Below, piece by piece: positions 55,992 to 64,000 of a stretch of DNA of 64,000 bases. The stretch's first letter is position 1. Every line of letters starts with the position of its first letter. Origin of the DNA: Alteromonas sp. RKMC-009. Lineage in GTDB: Bacteria; Pseudomonadota; Gammaproteobacteria; Enterobacterales; Alteromonadaceae. The position numbers and the translations under genes are program-made. The DNA is taken from the NCBI RefSeq assembly GCF_003584565.2, contig NZ_CP031010.1:930001-994000 (forward strand), written 5' to 3'. Below the pieces are notes generated by a model that worked only from the letters and a program-made list of their open reading frames with translations, did not search any database and was not told the DNA's origin.

Positions 55992-56916
55992 GTAACGCAT
56001 AAGGTGCTTCAATCCAGTCGGGATTTTCAAATGAGTAAGACAGCACGTTTGATTCCAGCAGATGCACAACCCGCTTCCCCTTTTTGACCATGTCCCATGC
56101 TTTGCGGTGCTCAGGATAGCGGTTAAATATTTTCGCCAGTTCTCCGGATTTCAACAGCCTTGTCAGCCCGTCCTGCAATCTTTGCTGTAATTCGGGCGCG
56201 TGAGGGGCGACAAAAAAGTATTCGTAGCTGGGGTAAATGATCAGATGATTCTGCTCAATAGTCAGCTTATCGCTGTTGTGATAGGACAAATCTCTGTATA
56301 CCTCCACCACATTACGGGGAAAATAATCGATGATCCCCTCTTCGAGACTGCGGTACATAGTAGTGTACCAGTCACTCCAGCTGATACTGGCAACTGTAAA
56401 ATTGTGATACTGCAAAATTTTAGTGTCCGGCCAGTCACTCCCCTGAACCGATGTCATCAACTTAATACCATCAAGGGTCTGCCCCGGGCCAAAGGCATTT
56501 TGCTTATTTTTATTGATCACGAAAATGCGGTGACCACCTAACCCTTGCAGTAAAGGGAACCTTACCGGCAGTAATTGTTGTTCGAGTTCATCAGTGGTCA
56601 CACTCCACATGATGTCGCTTTCACCCCGAAGCAGCGTGAGAATTTGTCGTCCCTGCGGCATGGGGAAGGGATGTCTCTCAAGGGTGACAGCACCGTAGTC
56701 ATCTTCAGTGACGCGCAGTGCCGCGCGCATCACATCAATATTGTACACGCCGTAGGTCGGACCGGCGAAGGATTGGGTAAAGGTATAAGTTTGAGACAAC
56801 ACGGGGGCGCTGCACATGAAAGAGCACAGTAAAGTGATGCATAGAAGCAGCCTCTGTCTGACATATCGTGTTTTTATAAGCAAAGTTTGTTGTGTGCCGG
56901 ATGTGTGCGTAAACAC
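55954..56916 (-). CDS. periplasmic solute-binding-like protein
   Basis: A 320-residue secreted protein (hydrophobic signal about 20-42, ending in PVLSQ). The body has an SBP-bac-3-like arrangement: GVYNIDVMRAALRVTEDDYG, PQGRQILTLLRGESDIMW, GQTLDGIKLMTSVQGSDWPDTKIL and ELQQRLQDGLTRLLKSGELAKIFNRY. No permease or ATPase adjoins it, so it may be a stand-alone sensor-type or orphan binding protein. The GTG at 56916 lacks a clear ribosome binding site. It converges on mazG, overlapping by 38 bp. Confidence 0.7.
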   Translation of the reverse strand: MFTHTSGTQQTLLIKTRYVRQRLLLCITLLCSFMCSAPVLSQTYTFTQSFAGPTYGVYNIDVMRAALRVTEDDYGAVTLERHPFPMPQGRQILTLLRGESDIMWSVTTDELEQQLLPVRFPLLQGLGGHRIFVINKNKQNAFGPGQTLDGIKLMTSVQGSDWPDTKILQYHNFTVASISWSDWYTTMYRSLEEGIIDYFPRNVVEVYRDLSYHNSDKLTIEQNHLIIYPSYEYFFVAPHAPELQQRLQDGLTRLLKSGELAKIFNRYPEHRKAWDMVKKGKRVVHLLESNVLSYSFENPDWIEAPYALLNEISALQAQPL

Positions 56917-57008
56917 TATTTACTCTAGCTTAATAATTAAGCGATGCCAGTTTTTTATTTAATTGTCAGAAATTTCCCGTCAGGGGTTCGCTTTTTATTC
57001 AAATCCTG

Positions 57009-57151
57009 TATAATTCGCGCCCTGCCCAGTTACGCCCACCTTTGGGAAGGTGGAAGAATCAATGGGCTCGAAGGGGTCCGGTCATTGATTTTAATTAGAT
57101 TTCCGGCTGTTCCGGTAATCTGTAACGAAGAATTTTTCGGGTGATTTTGAA
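57009..57151 (+). promoter_or_regulatory. rplM promoter and structured leader
   Basis: TATAAT at 57009-57014 with a preceding TG and a weak -35. The transcribed leader has two hairpins: CCACCTT (57036-57042)/AAGGTGG (57047-57053) with loop TGGG, and AATCAATG (57057-57064)/CATTGATT (57083-57090). Ribosomal protein L13 is known in E. coli to autoregulate through the rplM leader; this leader could serve the same role, though sequence identity to a known L13 leader was not tested. Confidence 0.6.
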
Positions 57152-57580
57152 ATGAAAACTTTTGTTGCTAAACCAGAAACGGTACAACGTGACTGGTACG
57201 TGGTAGATGCCACTGACAAAACTTTAGGTCGTCTTGCGACTGAAATTGCACGCCGTCTGCGTGGTAAACATAAAGCTGAGTACACTCCTCACGTTGATAC
57301 TGGCGATTACATCGTTGTTATCAATGCAGAGAAAGTGACTGTAACCGGTAATAAAGCGAAGGGCAAAATGTACTACGCGCACACTGGTTACCCAGGTGGT
57401 CTGAAAGAGACAAACTTTGAAAAGCTGATCGCTCACAAGCCAGAAATGGTTATTGAGAAAGCAGTTAAAGGAATGTTACCAAAAGGCCCTCTGGGTCGTG
57501 AAATGTTCCGTAAAATGAAAGTTTACGCTGGTGCAGAACACAAGCACGCAGCTCAGCAACCACAAGTTTTGGACATCTAA
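57152..57580 (+). CDS. rplM: 50S ribosomal protein L13
   Basis: A 142-residue large-subunit protein: [65 protein letters not shown] and [21 protein letters not shown] are family hallmarks. The first gene of the rplM-rpsI operon, 12 bp before rpsI. In frame with strongly biased codon use as expected for a ribosomal protein. Confidence 0.99.
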   Translation: MKTFVAKPETVQRDWYVVDATDKTLGRLATEIARRLRGKHKAEYTPHVDTGDYIVVINAEKVTVTGNKAKGKMYYAHTGYPGGLKETNFEKLIAHKPEMVIEKAVKGMLPKGPLGREMFRKMKVYAGAEHKHAAQQPQVLDI

Positions 57581-57592
57581 GGAGCATTTGAC

Positions 57593-57985
57593 ATGGCAGA
57601 TACTCAATACTACGGCACAGGCCGCCGCAAAAGTTCTACTGCTCGTGTGTTCCTGCGTCCGGGTACAGGCAGCATCGTAGTTAACCAACGCGCGCTGGAT
57701 ACGTACTTTGGTCGTGAGACTGAGTGCATGGTTGTTCGTCAGCCTCTTGAGCTGGTAGAAATGACTGAGAAGTTTGACGTTTACGTTACTGTAAAAGGTG
57801 GCGGTTCAAACGGTCAGGCTGGTGCAATTCGTCACGGTTTGACTCGTGCTCTGATGGAGTATGATGAAGCGTTACGTCCTGCACTGCGCAAAGCTGGCTT
57901 TGTTACTCGTGACGCTCGTCGCGTTGAACGTAAGAAAGTTGGTCTGCACAAAGCACGTAAGAAGCCACAGTTCTCCAAGCGTTAA
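57593..57985 (+). CDS. rpsI: 30S ribosomal protein S9
   Basis: A 130-residue protein of the small subunit: [58 protein letters not shown] and the conserved basic end [11 protein letters not shown] whose tail reaches the P-site tRNA. Follows rplM by 12 bp and is terminated by a perfect hairpin. Confidence 0.99.
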   Translation: MADTQYYGTGRRKSSTARVFLRPGTGSIVVNQRALDTYFGRETECMVVRQPLELVEMTEKFDVYVTVKGGGSNGQAGAIRHGLTRALMEYDEALRPALRKAGFVTRDARRVERKKVGLHKARKKPQFSKR

Positions 57986-58008
57986 TTCGCTTACTACTGT
58001 TATCAAAA

Positions 58009-58033
58009 ACCCGGTCATCGACCGGGTTTTTTT
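58009..58033 (+). terminator. intrinsic terminator after rpsI (possibly bidirectional)
   Basis: ACCCGGT (58009-58015) pairs with ACCGGGT (58021-58027), followed by seven T. An A-run precedes it, so it would also work as a terminator for the convergent M20 gene. Confidence 0.92.
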
Positions 58034-58064
58034 ATGCCTGTATTTTATTTACTGATAAGTTTGT

Positions 58065-58095
58065 CCGGTGTTTCTGCTGCACGCTGAAACACCGG
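58065..58095 (-). other. perfect 10-bp hairpin downstream of the M20 gene
   Basis: CCGGTGTTTC (58065-58074) and GAAACACCGG (58086-58095) form a perfect stem, 20 bp after the M20 stop. No U-run follows on either strand, so it is either a 3'-end stabiliser or an element of the terminator region. Confidence 0.5.
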
Positions 58096-58115
58096 AAAGA
58101 CTCTGATTAGTCGCG

Positions 58116-59555
58116 CTAATCGCGGTAATTCAGCGCCGGCTTTCGATCTCCCAGCAGAGCTTCATATTCCACTTCTGATGCACGACGGTCAAATTCTGCT
58201 TTTGCTTCTTCAATAACTGCAGGTTGTTCGAATAATTTTATCGCAGTGAGAGCCAGTGTGCTGGCCGCAAGCGTCATACCTTTCTTACCGATGGACATGC
58301 CACCGGCAGCAACCGCCTGCCAGCTGTGGGGTGGTGTACCCGGAACCCAGGTTGCTGCACGCAATCCGGCTGTAGGTACCTGCCAGCTCACATCACCCAC
58401 ATCTGTTGATGCAGACCAGACAGGGATATCCTCTGAAAACTTCGCAACCTCACTTTGCTGGCCTTTCGCTTTCATGGCCGGTTTACCCAGTGACGGACGA
58501 ATTTTATCAGCGAAGTTTTCTTCTTCAGCGCTGTAACTGATCCCGCCGAATGCGTGCATGCTGTTATCCATCTGGCGGGCCAGCGTCAGATTAGGCAGAA
58601 TGTTCCAGGTGCCGCCAACAACTTCCTCTTCCATTTCTGTTTCCGTTCCCAGTGCTGCGGCTTCTGCTATTTTTTCCAGACGTTTCCATAAAGACAGTAC
58701 CACTTCAGGTTCGGGGGAGCGTACGTAATAATAAACTTCAGCAAAATCGGGCACGATGTTCGGAGCGGCACCACCGTTGGTGATCACGTAGTGGATGCGG
58801 GTGCGGTCAGGTACATGTTCACGCATCATGTTTACCATCATGTTCATTGCTTCTACTGCATCCAGCGCGGAACGACCCCGTTCCGGCGCAGCCGCAGCGT
58901 GAGCCGCAATACCACGGAAGCGGAACTTTGCACTCTTGTTGGCAAGAGTGGAAGAAGCTTCGGCAGAGTTTCCGTCTCCCGGATGCCAGTGAAGTGCCAC
59001 ATCTACATCATCAAACAAACCTTCACGTGCCATATACACCTTTCCGGAACCACCTTCTTCCGCCGGCGTACCATATACCCGGATTTGGCCAGCGGTACCG
59101 GTGGCTTCCAGCCAGTCCTTCACAACCAGCGCAGCACCCACTGAACCACCGGCAAACAGGTGGTGGCCGCAGGCATGACCGTTGTGCATGCCGCTCTGTG
59201 GTTTTTTATCAGGAATCGCCTGCTGGGACAAACCGGGCAGAGCATCCATCTCTGCCAGCATGCCGATGACCGGACCATCGCCACCCCAGGTGGCTACGAA
59301 AGCGGTGGGCATACCTGCCACGCCGGCTTCAACGTTAAAGCCATGTTCACGGAGGACAGTCTGCATTAATGCTGAGCTTTGTGTTTCTTTATAGCCAACT
59401 TCGGCCCAGTTCCACAATGAGTCTGAAATGTTCTCCATTTGAGATTGATGATCAGCAATGGCGTTCTTAACAAACGTTGCGTCATCTTGCGCAGCAAAAG
59501 TGAAGTGTGTGCAAAAGGGCAGGGTGACCCAGAGAATTTTACTGAGTGTTCTCAT
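58116..59555 (-). CDS. secreted M20-family amidohydrolase (AbgB-like)
   Basis: A 479-residue zinc peptidase/amidohydrolase with a signal peptide (residues about 1-21, FTFAAQD), so it acts in the periplasm. Metal-site motifs: GHACGHHLFAGG, AEEGGSGKVYMAREGLFDDVDVALHWHPGD, KFRFRGIAAHAAAAPERGRSALDAV (bacterial exopeptidase dimerisation domain), and GTPPHSWQAVAAGG near the C-terminus. Wording resembles p-aminobenzoyl-glutamate hydrolase subunit B and related amidohydrolases; the substrate is not certain. No AbgA or transporter partner adjoins it. A perfect 16-bp palindrome lies just upstream. Confidence 0.9.
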   Translation of the reverse strand: MRTLSKILWVTLPFCTHFTFAAQDDATFVKNAIADHQSQMENISDSLWNWAEVGYKETQSSALMQTVLREHGFNVEAGVAGMPTAFVATWGGDGPVIGMLAEMDALPGLSQQAIPDKKPQSGMHNGHACGHHLFAGGSVGAALVVKDWLEATGTAGQIRVYGTPAEEGGSGKVYMAREGLFDDVDVALHWHPGDGNSAEASSTLANKSAKFRFRGIAAHAAAAPERGRSALDAVEAMNMMVNMMREHVPDRTRIHYVITNGGAAPNIVPDFAEVYYYVRSPEPEVVLSLWKRLEKIAEAAALGTETEMEEEVVGGTWNILPNLTLARQMDNSMHAFGGISYSAEEENFADKIRPSLGKPAMKAKGQQSEVAKFSEDIPVWSASTDVGDVSWQVPTAGLRAATWVPGTPPHSWQAVAAGGMSIGKKGMTLAASTLALTAIKLFEQPAVIEEAKAEFDRRASEVEYEALLGDRKPALNYRD

Positions 59556-59579
59556 GATATTAGTGACGCTCCTTGCTTT

Positions 59580-59595
59580 AATTAACCGGTTAATT
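59580..59595. promoter_or_regulatory. 16-bp perfect palindrome upstream of the M20 gene
   Basis: AATTAACCGGTTAATT reads identically on both strands. It lies 24 bp upstream of the M20 start codon, in the position of an operator for a dimeric repressor; the regulator is not encoded next to it. Confidence 0.55.
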
Positions 59596-59636
59596 GTGAA
59601 TTTCGGGGCGGAGGTTTAATTATTATTAAATTCCCG

Positions 59637-59656
59637 CCGGAAAAACGGTTTTCCGG
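59637..59656. other. inverted repeat between the M20 gene and petA
   Basis: CCGGAAAA (59637-59644), ACGG, TTTTCCGG (59649-59656). A perfect 8-bp stem, no T-run on either strand; function unclear. Confidence 0.4.
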
Positions 59657-59868
59657 AACTGATAGACTATACTGAAGTCCGGCTGAAGATTTGACTCCGG
59701 TTCCGGCTTATTATTGAAATTGAACGGCAATACGTTCGGGTTTCATCATTGTGTGACATTCACCATACATCATGTCACTACAATGATAATAACAGGACAG
59801 GAATCATTAAATTTTTAAAAGGTCTTTGATTAAGCGCAGGTTATCGTTTTTTAATCGTTGATAAAACC

Positions 59869-59898
59869 TTGTAACAATAAGGGCTTTTCACTTATCAT
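59869..59898 (+). promoter_or_regulatory. possible petABC promoter
   Basis: TTGTAA (59869-59874), 18-nt spacer, TATCAT (59893-59898). It lies 149 bp upstream of petA. Plausible sigma-70 match (4/6 at each element) but not compelling. Confidence 0.35.
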
Positions 59899-60046
59899 CT
59901 TTGGTCGAAATAATTATAAAGCATCGTGACGCTCACAACAGACGGGCGCTGACAGTGCAAATCAAGACAGGCCGACTGATACCGGTACGTAACTTTAATG
60001 TTAAAAAGTTGCTCCGGTATCAAAATCCAAATCTGGAGAATTGTGG

Positions 60047-60676
60047 ATGAGTAACGTATCAGTAGATGCAAAAGACTCTGCACTCAACGGAAGCCAACCG
60101 GACAACACCCGCCGCCGTTTTTTAACGGTAGCAACTTCGGTGGTTGGTGCTGTTGGTGTTGCAGGTGCAGCGGTACCTTTTGTTACTTCCTGGAACCCGA
60201 GTGCGAAAGCCAAAGCCGCCGGCGCAGATGTTGAAGTGGACATCAGTGCGATTGAGCCGGGTCAGTTAATTCGTGTTATGTGGCGAAGCAAACCGGTCTG
60301 GATTGTACGCCGTACCCCGGAAGTGCTGGAAGAACTGGCCACTCACGAAGACAGTCTTCGCGATCCTGAGTCTGAAACAGAGCAGCAACCTGCATTTGCT
60401 AAAAACCGCTACCGTTCTCTGAAAGAGGAATACCTCATTCTGGTAGGTATTTGTACTCACCTTGGCTGTTCTCCGCAATACTTGAAAGACGGTGCCTTCG
60501 AAGAAGCCGTAGAGGGTGTACCCAGCGGATTTTTCTGTCCTTGTCACGGTTCCAAATTTGATATGGCCGGCCGTGTATTTCAGGGCGTACCTGCACCACT
60601 TAACCTGGTGGTTCCGCCTTATCAGTATGTTAACGACACCACCGTTATCATCGGTTCAGAAGCGGAGGCAGTTTAA
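60047..60676 (+). CDS. petA: cytochrome bc1 complex Rieske iron-sulfur subunit
   Basis: A 209-residue protein with a Tat signal (TRRRFLTVATSVVGAVG) acting as membrane anchor. The Rieske [2Fe-2S] motifs are CTHLGC and CPCHGS, followed by GVPAPLNLVVPPY. It transfers electrons from quinol to cytochrome c1. An in-frame TTG at 60041 is possible, but GGAG 8 bp before the ATG at 60047 favours the latter. petB starts 2 bp after the stop. Confidence 0.97.
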   Translation: MSNVSVDAKDSALNGSQPDNTRRRFLTVATSVVGAVGVAGAAVPFVTSWNPSAKAKAAGADVEVDISAIEPGQLIRVMWRSKPVWIVRRTPEVLEELATHEDSLRDPESETEQQPAFAKNRYRSLKEEYLILVGICTHLGCSPQYLKDGAFEEAVEGVPSGFFCPCHGSKFDMAGRVFQGVPAPLNLVVPPYQYVNDTTVIIGSEAEAV

Positions 60677-60678
60677 TT

Positions 60679-61944
60679 ATGAATGCTTTTTTAAACTGGA
60701 TTGAAGAGCGTATCCCGATGATGCGTGTGGCGAATATGCACGCCATTCAATATCCTGCTCCACGTAATATGAACTTCTGGTACGTATTTGGTTTTCTGGC
60801 CACCATCGTGCTGGTCAACCAAATCGTAACCGGTATCTGGTTAACCATGAACTTTAACCCGACGGCGGAAGGAGCATTCTTCTCTGTCGAGTACATTATG
60901 CGTGAAGTCGATTTCGGCTGGATCATCCGTTATATGCACAGTACCGGCGCATCTGCGTTCTTTATTGTGGTGTATATGCACATGTTCCGCGGCATGATTT
61001 ACGGCTCCTATCAGAAACCCCGTGAGTTGCTGTGGGTTTTCGGTATGTTTATCTACCTCGCGTTAATGGCCGAAGCCTTCATGGGCTACGTACTTCCCTG
61101 GGGCCAAATGTCTTACTGGGGCGCACAGGTTATCGTGTCTCTGTTCGGTGCGATTCCGGTGATTGGTCCGGACCTGGTCATCTGGATTCAGGGCGACTAT
61201 GTTATCTCCGGTGCTACGCTGAACCGCTTCTTTGCTCTGCACGTTATCGCTCTGCCACTGGTCATTGTCATTCTTGTGTTCCTGCACATCATTGCATTAC
61301 ACGAAGTGGGCTCTAATAACCCTGACGGTGTGGCCATCAAGCACAAGAAGGGCTCTCTGCCTGAAAGTGAAAAGACTAAATACGAAATCCACGAGTACTA
61401 CACCAGTAAATATGACATCGCTGATGATGTGGTGCCCTTCTTCCCGCACATCGTGCTTAAGGATTTAGTGGCGTTCAGTATCTTCCTTTTCGTATTCTGT
61501 TACATCATGTTCTTTGCGCCAGAAATGGGGGGTAAGTTCCTTGAACATCCAAACTTTGAAATTGCTAACCCGCTGAAGACGCCGGAGCATATTTTCCCTG
61601 TGTGGTACTTCACACCTTTCTACGCCATCCTCAAAGCGGTGCCGGATAAGCTGTTTGGTGTTATTGCTATGTTTGGTGCCATTGCGGCCCTGTTTGCACT
61701 GCCGTGGCTTGACCGTGGACGGGTGAAGTCATGGCGTTACCGCTGTGGCCTGCACAAAGTCAACTTGCTGCTTTTCGCTGCGGTATTCGTATTCCTTGGT
61801 TACCTGGGCGGTACACCACAGGAAAACTGGAAAATCATTGCTTCTCAGGTGGCTACCGTGTTGTATTTTGGTTTCTTCGTGGCACTGTTCTTATACAGCA
61901 AAAATGAAACGACGAAGCCTGTACCAGCGAGGATCCCGAAATGA
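60679..61944 (+). CDS. petB: cytochrome bc1 complex cytochrome b
   Basis: A 421-residue membrane protein with eight or more TM helices. Heme-binding His are in RYMHSTGASAFFIVVYMHMFRGM and LHVIALPLVIVILVFLHIIALHEVG, and the quinol-site PEWYF-type motif appears as PVWYFTPFYAIL, with EWY replaced by VWY as in some proteobacteria. Overlaps petC by 4 bp (ATGA). Confidence 0.97.
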   Translation: MNAFLNWIEERIPMMRVANMHAIQYPAPRNMNFWYVFGFLATIVLVNQIVTGIWLTMNFNPTAEGAFFSVEYIMREVDFGWIIRYMHSTGASAFFIVVYMHMFRGMIYGSYQKPRELLWVFGMFIYLALMAEAFMGYVLPWGQMSYWGAQVIVSLFGAIPVIGPDLVIWIQGDYVISGATLNRFFALHVIALPLVIVILVFLHIIALHEVGSNNPDGVAIKHKKGSLPESEKTKYEIHEYYTSKYDIADDVVPFFPHIVLKDLVAFSIFLFVFCYIMFFAPEMGGKFLEHPNFEIANPLKTPEHIFPVWYFTPFYAILKAVPDKLFGVIAMFGAIAALFALPWLDRGRVKSWRYRCGLHKVNLLLFAAVFVFLGYLGGTPQENWKIIASQVATVLYFGFFVALFLYSKNETTKPVPARIPK

Positions 61945-62675
61945 GAAAACTAATGTTGTTACTGGCATTCCTCGTACCGGGTATGGCGATGGCTGCCAGC
62001 GGAAATGTCCATCTGGACAAAGCGCCAGTTGATTTAACCGATAAAGCGTCGTTACAGCGCGGTGCCAAAATCTTTATGAATTACTGCCTGGGTTGCCACT
62101 CTATGCAATACCAGCGCTATCAGCGTACCTTCACCGATTTAGGTATTCCTGATGAGATTGGTCAGGAAAACCTCCAGTTTACCGGTGAGAAGGTGACGGA
62201 TTACATCACCCGTTCTATGCCTGAAGAAGCAGCTGCTACCTGGTTTGGTGCGGCGCCGCCTGACCTGACGCTGGTGAACCGCGTCAGAGGCTCCGACTGG
62301 ATTTATACTTACCTGCGCAGCTTTTATGTTGATGAAAGCCGTCCGTTTGGTGTGAACAATGTGGTATTTAAAGATGTAGGTATGCCTCATGTCCTTCAGC
62401 CGCTTCAGGGCACGCCCCGTTTAACCCATGAAGAAACCATGGTTGACGGTGAAATGAAAGAGCAGTTTGTGGGTATTAAAACCGATGGTGACGGTGCGCT
62501 GAGCACAGAAGAGTACGATCAGGCGATTGCTGACCTGGTTAACTTCCTTGCATACAGTGGCGAACCGTTCCGCCTGCAATCCGAAGCTATCGGAAAGTGG
62601 GTACTGGTGTTCATTGTTGTGCTGTTCATCTTCGTTTTCTTACTGAAGAAAGAATACTGGAAGGAAGTGCACTAA
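61941..62675 (+). CDS. petC: cytochrome bc1 complex cytochrome c1
   Basis: A 244-residue heme c protein: signal peptide (1-19, PGMAMAAS), CxxCH site in MNYCLGCHSMQY, a Met ligand region near GVNNVVFKDVGMPHVLQ, and a C-terminal TM anchor (WVLVFIVVLFIFVFLLKKEYWKE). Last gene of petABC; a terminator follows. Confidence 0.97.
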   Translation: MRKLMLLLAFLVPGMAMAASGNVHLDKAPVDLTDKASLQRGAKIFMNYCLGCHSMQYQRYQRTFTDLGIPDEIGQENLQFTGEKVTDYITRSMPEEAAATWFGAAPPDLTLVNRVRGSDWIYTYLRSFYVDESRPFGVNNVVFKDVGMPHVLQPLQGTPRLTHEETMVDGEMKEQFVGIKTDGDGALSTEEYDQAIADLVNFLAYSGEPFRLQSEAIGKWVLVFIVVLFIFVFLLKKEYWKEVH

Positions 62676-62701
62676 TTTCTGTTAATTTGTGTATAATACG
62701 C

Positions 62702-62726
62702 AAGGGGGCATTCCGCCCCCTTTTTT
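62702..62726 (+). terminator. intrinsic terminator after petABC
   Basis: AAGGGGGC (62702-62709) pairs with GCCCCCTT (62715-62722), with a T-run to 62726. sspA starts 62 bp later, with its own GGAGG site. Confidence 0.92.
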
Positions 62727-62787
62727 AGCATTTGTTTCTGGTCGCAATACGGCCGGGCAAGGTAACACTCTCGACGGAGGAAAATGA

Positions 62788-63420
62788 ATGGCCGTAGCCG
62801 CGAATAAGCGTTCAATCATGACGTTGTTCTCAGATACTATTGACATATATAGTCACCAGGTTCGTATTGTTTTGGCGGAAAAAGGTGTGGGTGTTGAAAT
62901 TAGCTACACTGATCCAACTAACCTGCCTGAGGATCTGATTGATCTGAACCCCTACGGTACTGTGCCAACCCTCGTTGACAGAGAGTTAGTGTTATATAAA
63001 TCCCATATCATCATGGAATACTTAGATGAGCGTTTCCCTCATCCTCCATTGATGCCGGTATACCCTGTTTCCCGTGGTCAGAGCCGCTTGATGATGCACC
63101 GCATCGAACAGGACTGGTATTCTCTGGCTGCGCGTATTTTCCGTAATGAAGGTGATGTAGAAGCTGCACGTAATGAATTACGTGAAGCGTTGCTTTCATT
63201 AGGTCCTATCTTTGCTGAAATGCCATTCTTCATGAGTGAAGAATTCAGCCTGGTGGATTGCTACCTGGCACCGCTGTTGTGGCGTTTACCTGCGTTGGGG
63301 ATCACTCTGACCGGTAATGGCAGTAAAGAAGTGAATGCATACATGAACCGCATTTTCTCCCGCAGTTCTTTCAAAGCTTCTCTGACTGATCAGGAACGCG
63401 AAATTCATAATCCGTTATGA
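62788..63420 (+). CDS. sspA: stringent starvation protein A
   Basis: A 210-residue RNA-polymerase-associated protein with a glutathione-transferase fold that lacks GST activity. SIMTLFSDTIDIYSHQVRIVLAEKGV, NPYGTVPTLVDRELVLYKSHIIMEYLDERFPHPPLMPVYPVSRG and QDWYSLAARIF contain the family's conserved segments. GGAGG 8 bp before the ATG. Overlaps sspB by 4 bp. Confidence 0.96.
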   Translation: MAVAANKRSIMTLFSDTIDIYSHQVRIVLAEKGVGVEISYTDPTNLPEDLIDLNPYGTVPTLVDRELVLYKSHIIMEYLDERFPHPPLMPVYPVSRGQSRLMMHRIEQDWYSLAARIFRNEGDVEAARNELREALLSLGPIFAEMPFFMSEEFSLVDCYLAPLLWRLPALGITLTGNGSKEVNAYMNRIFSRSSFKASLTDQEREIHNPL

Positions 63421-63875
63421 GTAAAATGACATCCAATCAGCCGTATTTGCTGCGTGCATTTTACGAATGGATTGTAGACAACCAGTTAACGCCCTACATT
63501 GTGGTAGATGCCACGGTGGATCGTGTTGATGTTCCGCAGGAATTCATTAAAGACGGCCAGATCGTGCTTAATGTTTCTCCTTCTGCGTGCGTTAACTTCT
63601 CGCTGGATCTGGACGCTATTTCGTTTCAGGCTCGTTTTGGTGGGCAACCCCGCCAGATCTATATGCCTTGCCATGCTGTACTGGCAATCTATGCCCGTGA
63701 GAATGGCGCAGGAACTGTTTTTGCCGTTGAAGATGAAATGCAGGCGCCTGAACAGTTGAGCGATGACGATACTGACACGCTGAACGGACCGTCTTCCGAC
63801 GTTACCGATGGCGATTCTGAGAACGCGCCGGTGCCGCCGAAGAAAGGCAAACCTACGCTGAAAATCATTAAATAA
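63417..63875 (+). CDS. sspB: ClpXP adaptor SspB
   Basis: Delivers SsrA-tagged proteins to ClpXP. A 152-residue protein with YLLRAFYEWIVDNQLTPYIVVDA and the SsrA-binding groove region (QIVLNVSPSACVNFSLDLDAISFQARFGGQPRQIYMP). A disordered acidic linker (about 105-140) leads to the C-terminal ClpX-tethering tail KGKPTLKIIK, the expected terminal motif. Confidence 0.96.
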   Translation: MSKMTSNQPYLLRAFYEWIVDNQLTPYIVVDATVDRVDVPQEFIKDGQIVLNVSPSACVNFSLDLDAISFQARFGGQPRQIYMPCHAVLAIYARENGAGTVFAVEDEMQAPEQLSDDDTDTLNGPSSDVTDGDSENAPVPPKKGKPTLKIIK

Positions 63876-63880
63876 AAAAA

Positions 63881-63904
63881 TCCGGCCTCCGCGCCGGATT
63901 TTTT
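63881..63904 (+). terminator. intrinsic terminator after sspAB
   Basis: TCCGGC (63881-63886) pairs with GCCGGA (63893-63898), preceded by an A-run and followed by six T, so it may act in both directions. Confidence 0.88.
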
Positions 63905-63925
63905 AATTCTGTTTAATACTGTTTC

Positions 63926-64000
63926 TTAAAAGTACTGCTGTTGTGATCTGGCCGTGAGCAAACCGGGAGGATCCTGCGCCAGGATAAATGCTCCATACAA
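63926..64000 (-). CDS. C-terminal end of an unidentified gene (rest off the window)
   Basis: A minus-strand frame of 24 codons is open from the right edge to a TAA at 63926-63928; it would encode the end ...FILAQDPPGLLTARSQQQYF. The fragment is too short to identify. The bidirectional-looking hairpin at 63881-63904 lies 22 bp after its stop, which fits a real convergent gene. Confidence 0.35.
   Translation of the reverse strand: MYGAFILAQDPPGLLTARSQQQYF

Larger units (their letters stand above)
59556..60046. other. divergent intergenic region between the M20 gene and petA
   Basis: 491 bp without a gene. It contains a 16-bp perfect palindrome (59580-59595), a hairpin (59637-59656) and a possible petA promoter (59869-59898). 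Repeats of CCGG/ATTT-type AT-rich sequence fill the rest. GGAGA at about 60035-60039 is the petA ribosome binding site. Confidence 0.75.

Noticed and set aside
1..64000. tRNA, rRNA, CRISPR arrays, insertion sequences and attachment sites
   Set aside because: Reading by eye found no cloverleaf, no direct repeat array, no transposase and no terminal inverted repeats; a tRNAscan or IS search could still find something subtle.

Overview
The window reads as one contiguous stretch of a gammaproteobacterial chromosome, most likely a marine Alteromonadales (Alteromonas-like) bacterium. The evidence is housekeeping order typical of that group (lptD-surA-pdxA-rsmA-apaG-apaH; xerD-dsbC-recJ; rlmD-relA-mazG; rplM-rpsI, petABC, sspAB), a Vibrio/Shewanella-type TonB2 gene set with DUF3450 and TPR partners, and moderate GC content. 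I see no rRNA, tRNA, CRISPR array, IS element or prophage.

Layout. 1-2.6 kb: the 5' part of rdgC and an orphan sensor kinase, both on the minus strand. 2.7-16.9 kb: a phosphate-linked block on the plus strand: phoB-phoR-pstS-like gene, a large tandemly duplicated beta-helix lipoprotein, a TonB-dependent receptor, and a six-gene TonB operon (DUF3450, long ExbB-like protein, ExbB, ExbD, TonB, TPR protein). Pho-box-like repeats with a -10 element exactly 10 nt downstream precede phoB, the lipoprotein and the TonB operon. This suggests a PhoB-controlled outer-membrane uptake system for a phosphorus-containing substrate, and it is the most interesting feature here. 17-19 kb: a SAM methyltransferase (with another possible Pho box) and a periplasmic TPR/TonB-C protein. 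19-24.6 kb: a minus-strand signalling operon of FIST sensor, hybrid kinase with a degenerate receiver, and HD-GYP response regulator. 24.7-34.4 kb: a small membrane protein, a PQQ sugar dehydrogenase, acnB, a DUF192 lipoprotein, lysC, an AraC regulator with a DMT exporter, and a CHASE4-type/GGDEF diguanylate cyclase. 34.5-36.7 kb: a chemoreceptor behind a near-consensus sigma-28 promoter.

36.8-43.5 kb: the minus-strand envelope/cofactor operon lptD-surA-pdxA-rsmA-apaG-apaH. 43.8-56 kb: djlA and xerD, then a hipBA toxin-antitoxin pair on the opposite strand between xerD and dsbC, then dsbC-recJ-small unknown gene-recO-pdxJ-acpS and rlmD-relA-mazG, the last encoding only the C-terminal half of the usual MazG. 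56-64 kb: a periplasmic binding-protein-like gene, rplM-rpsI with a structured leader, an M20 amidohydrolase preceded by a 16-bp perfect palindrome, petABC (cytochrome bc1), sspA-sspB, and the last codons of an unidentified minus-strand gene.

Several start codons were moved from the longest reading frame because a ribosome binding site or family alignment supports an internal start (phoB, acnB, lysC, DUF192 gene, methyltransferase, TPR/TonB-C gene, pdxJ, lptD, petA). All family assignments come from reading motifs by eye; no database search was run.
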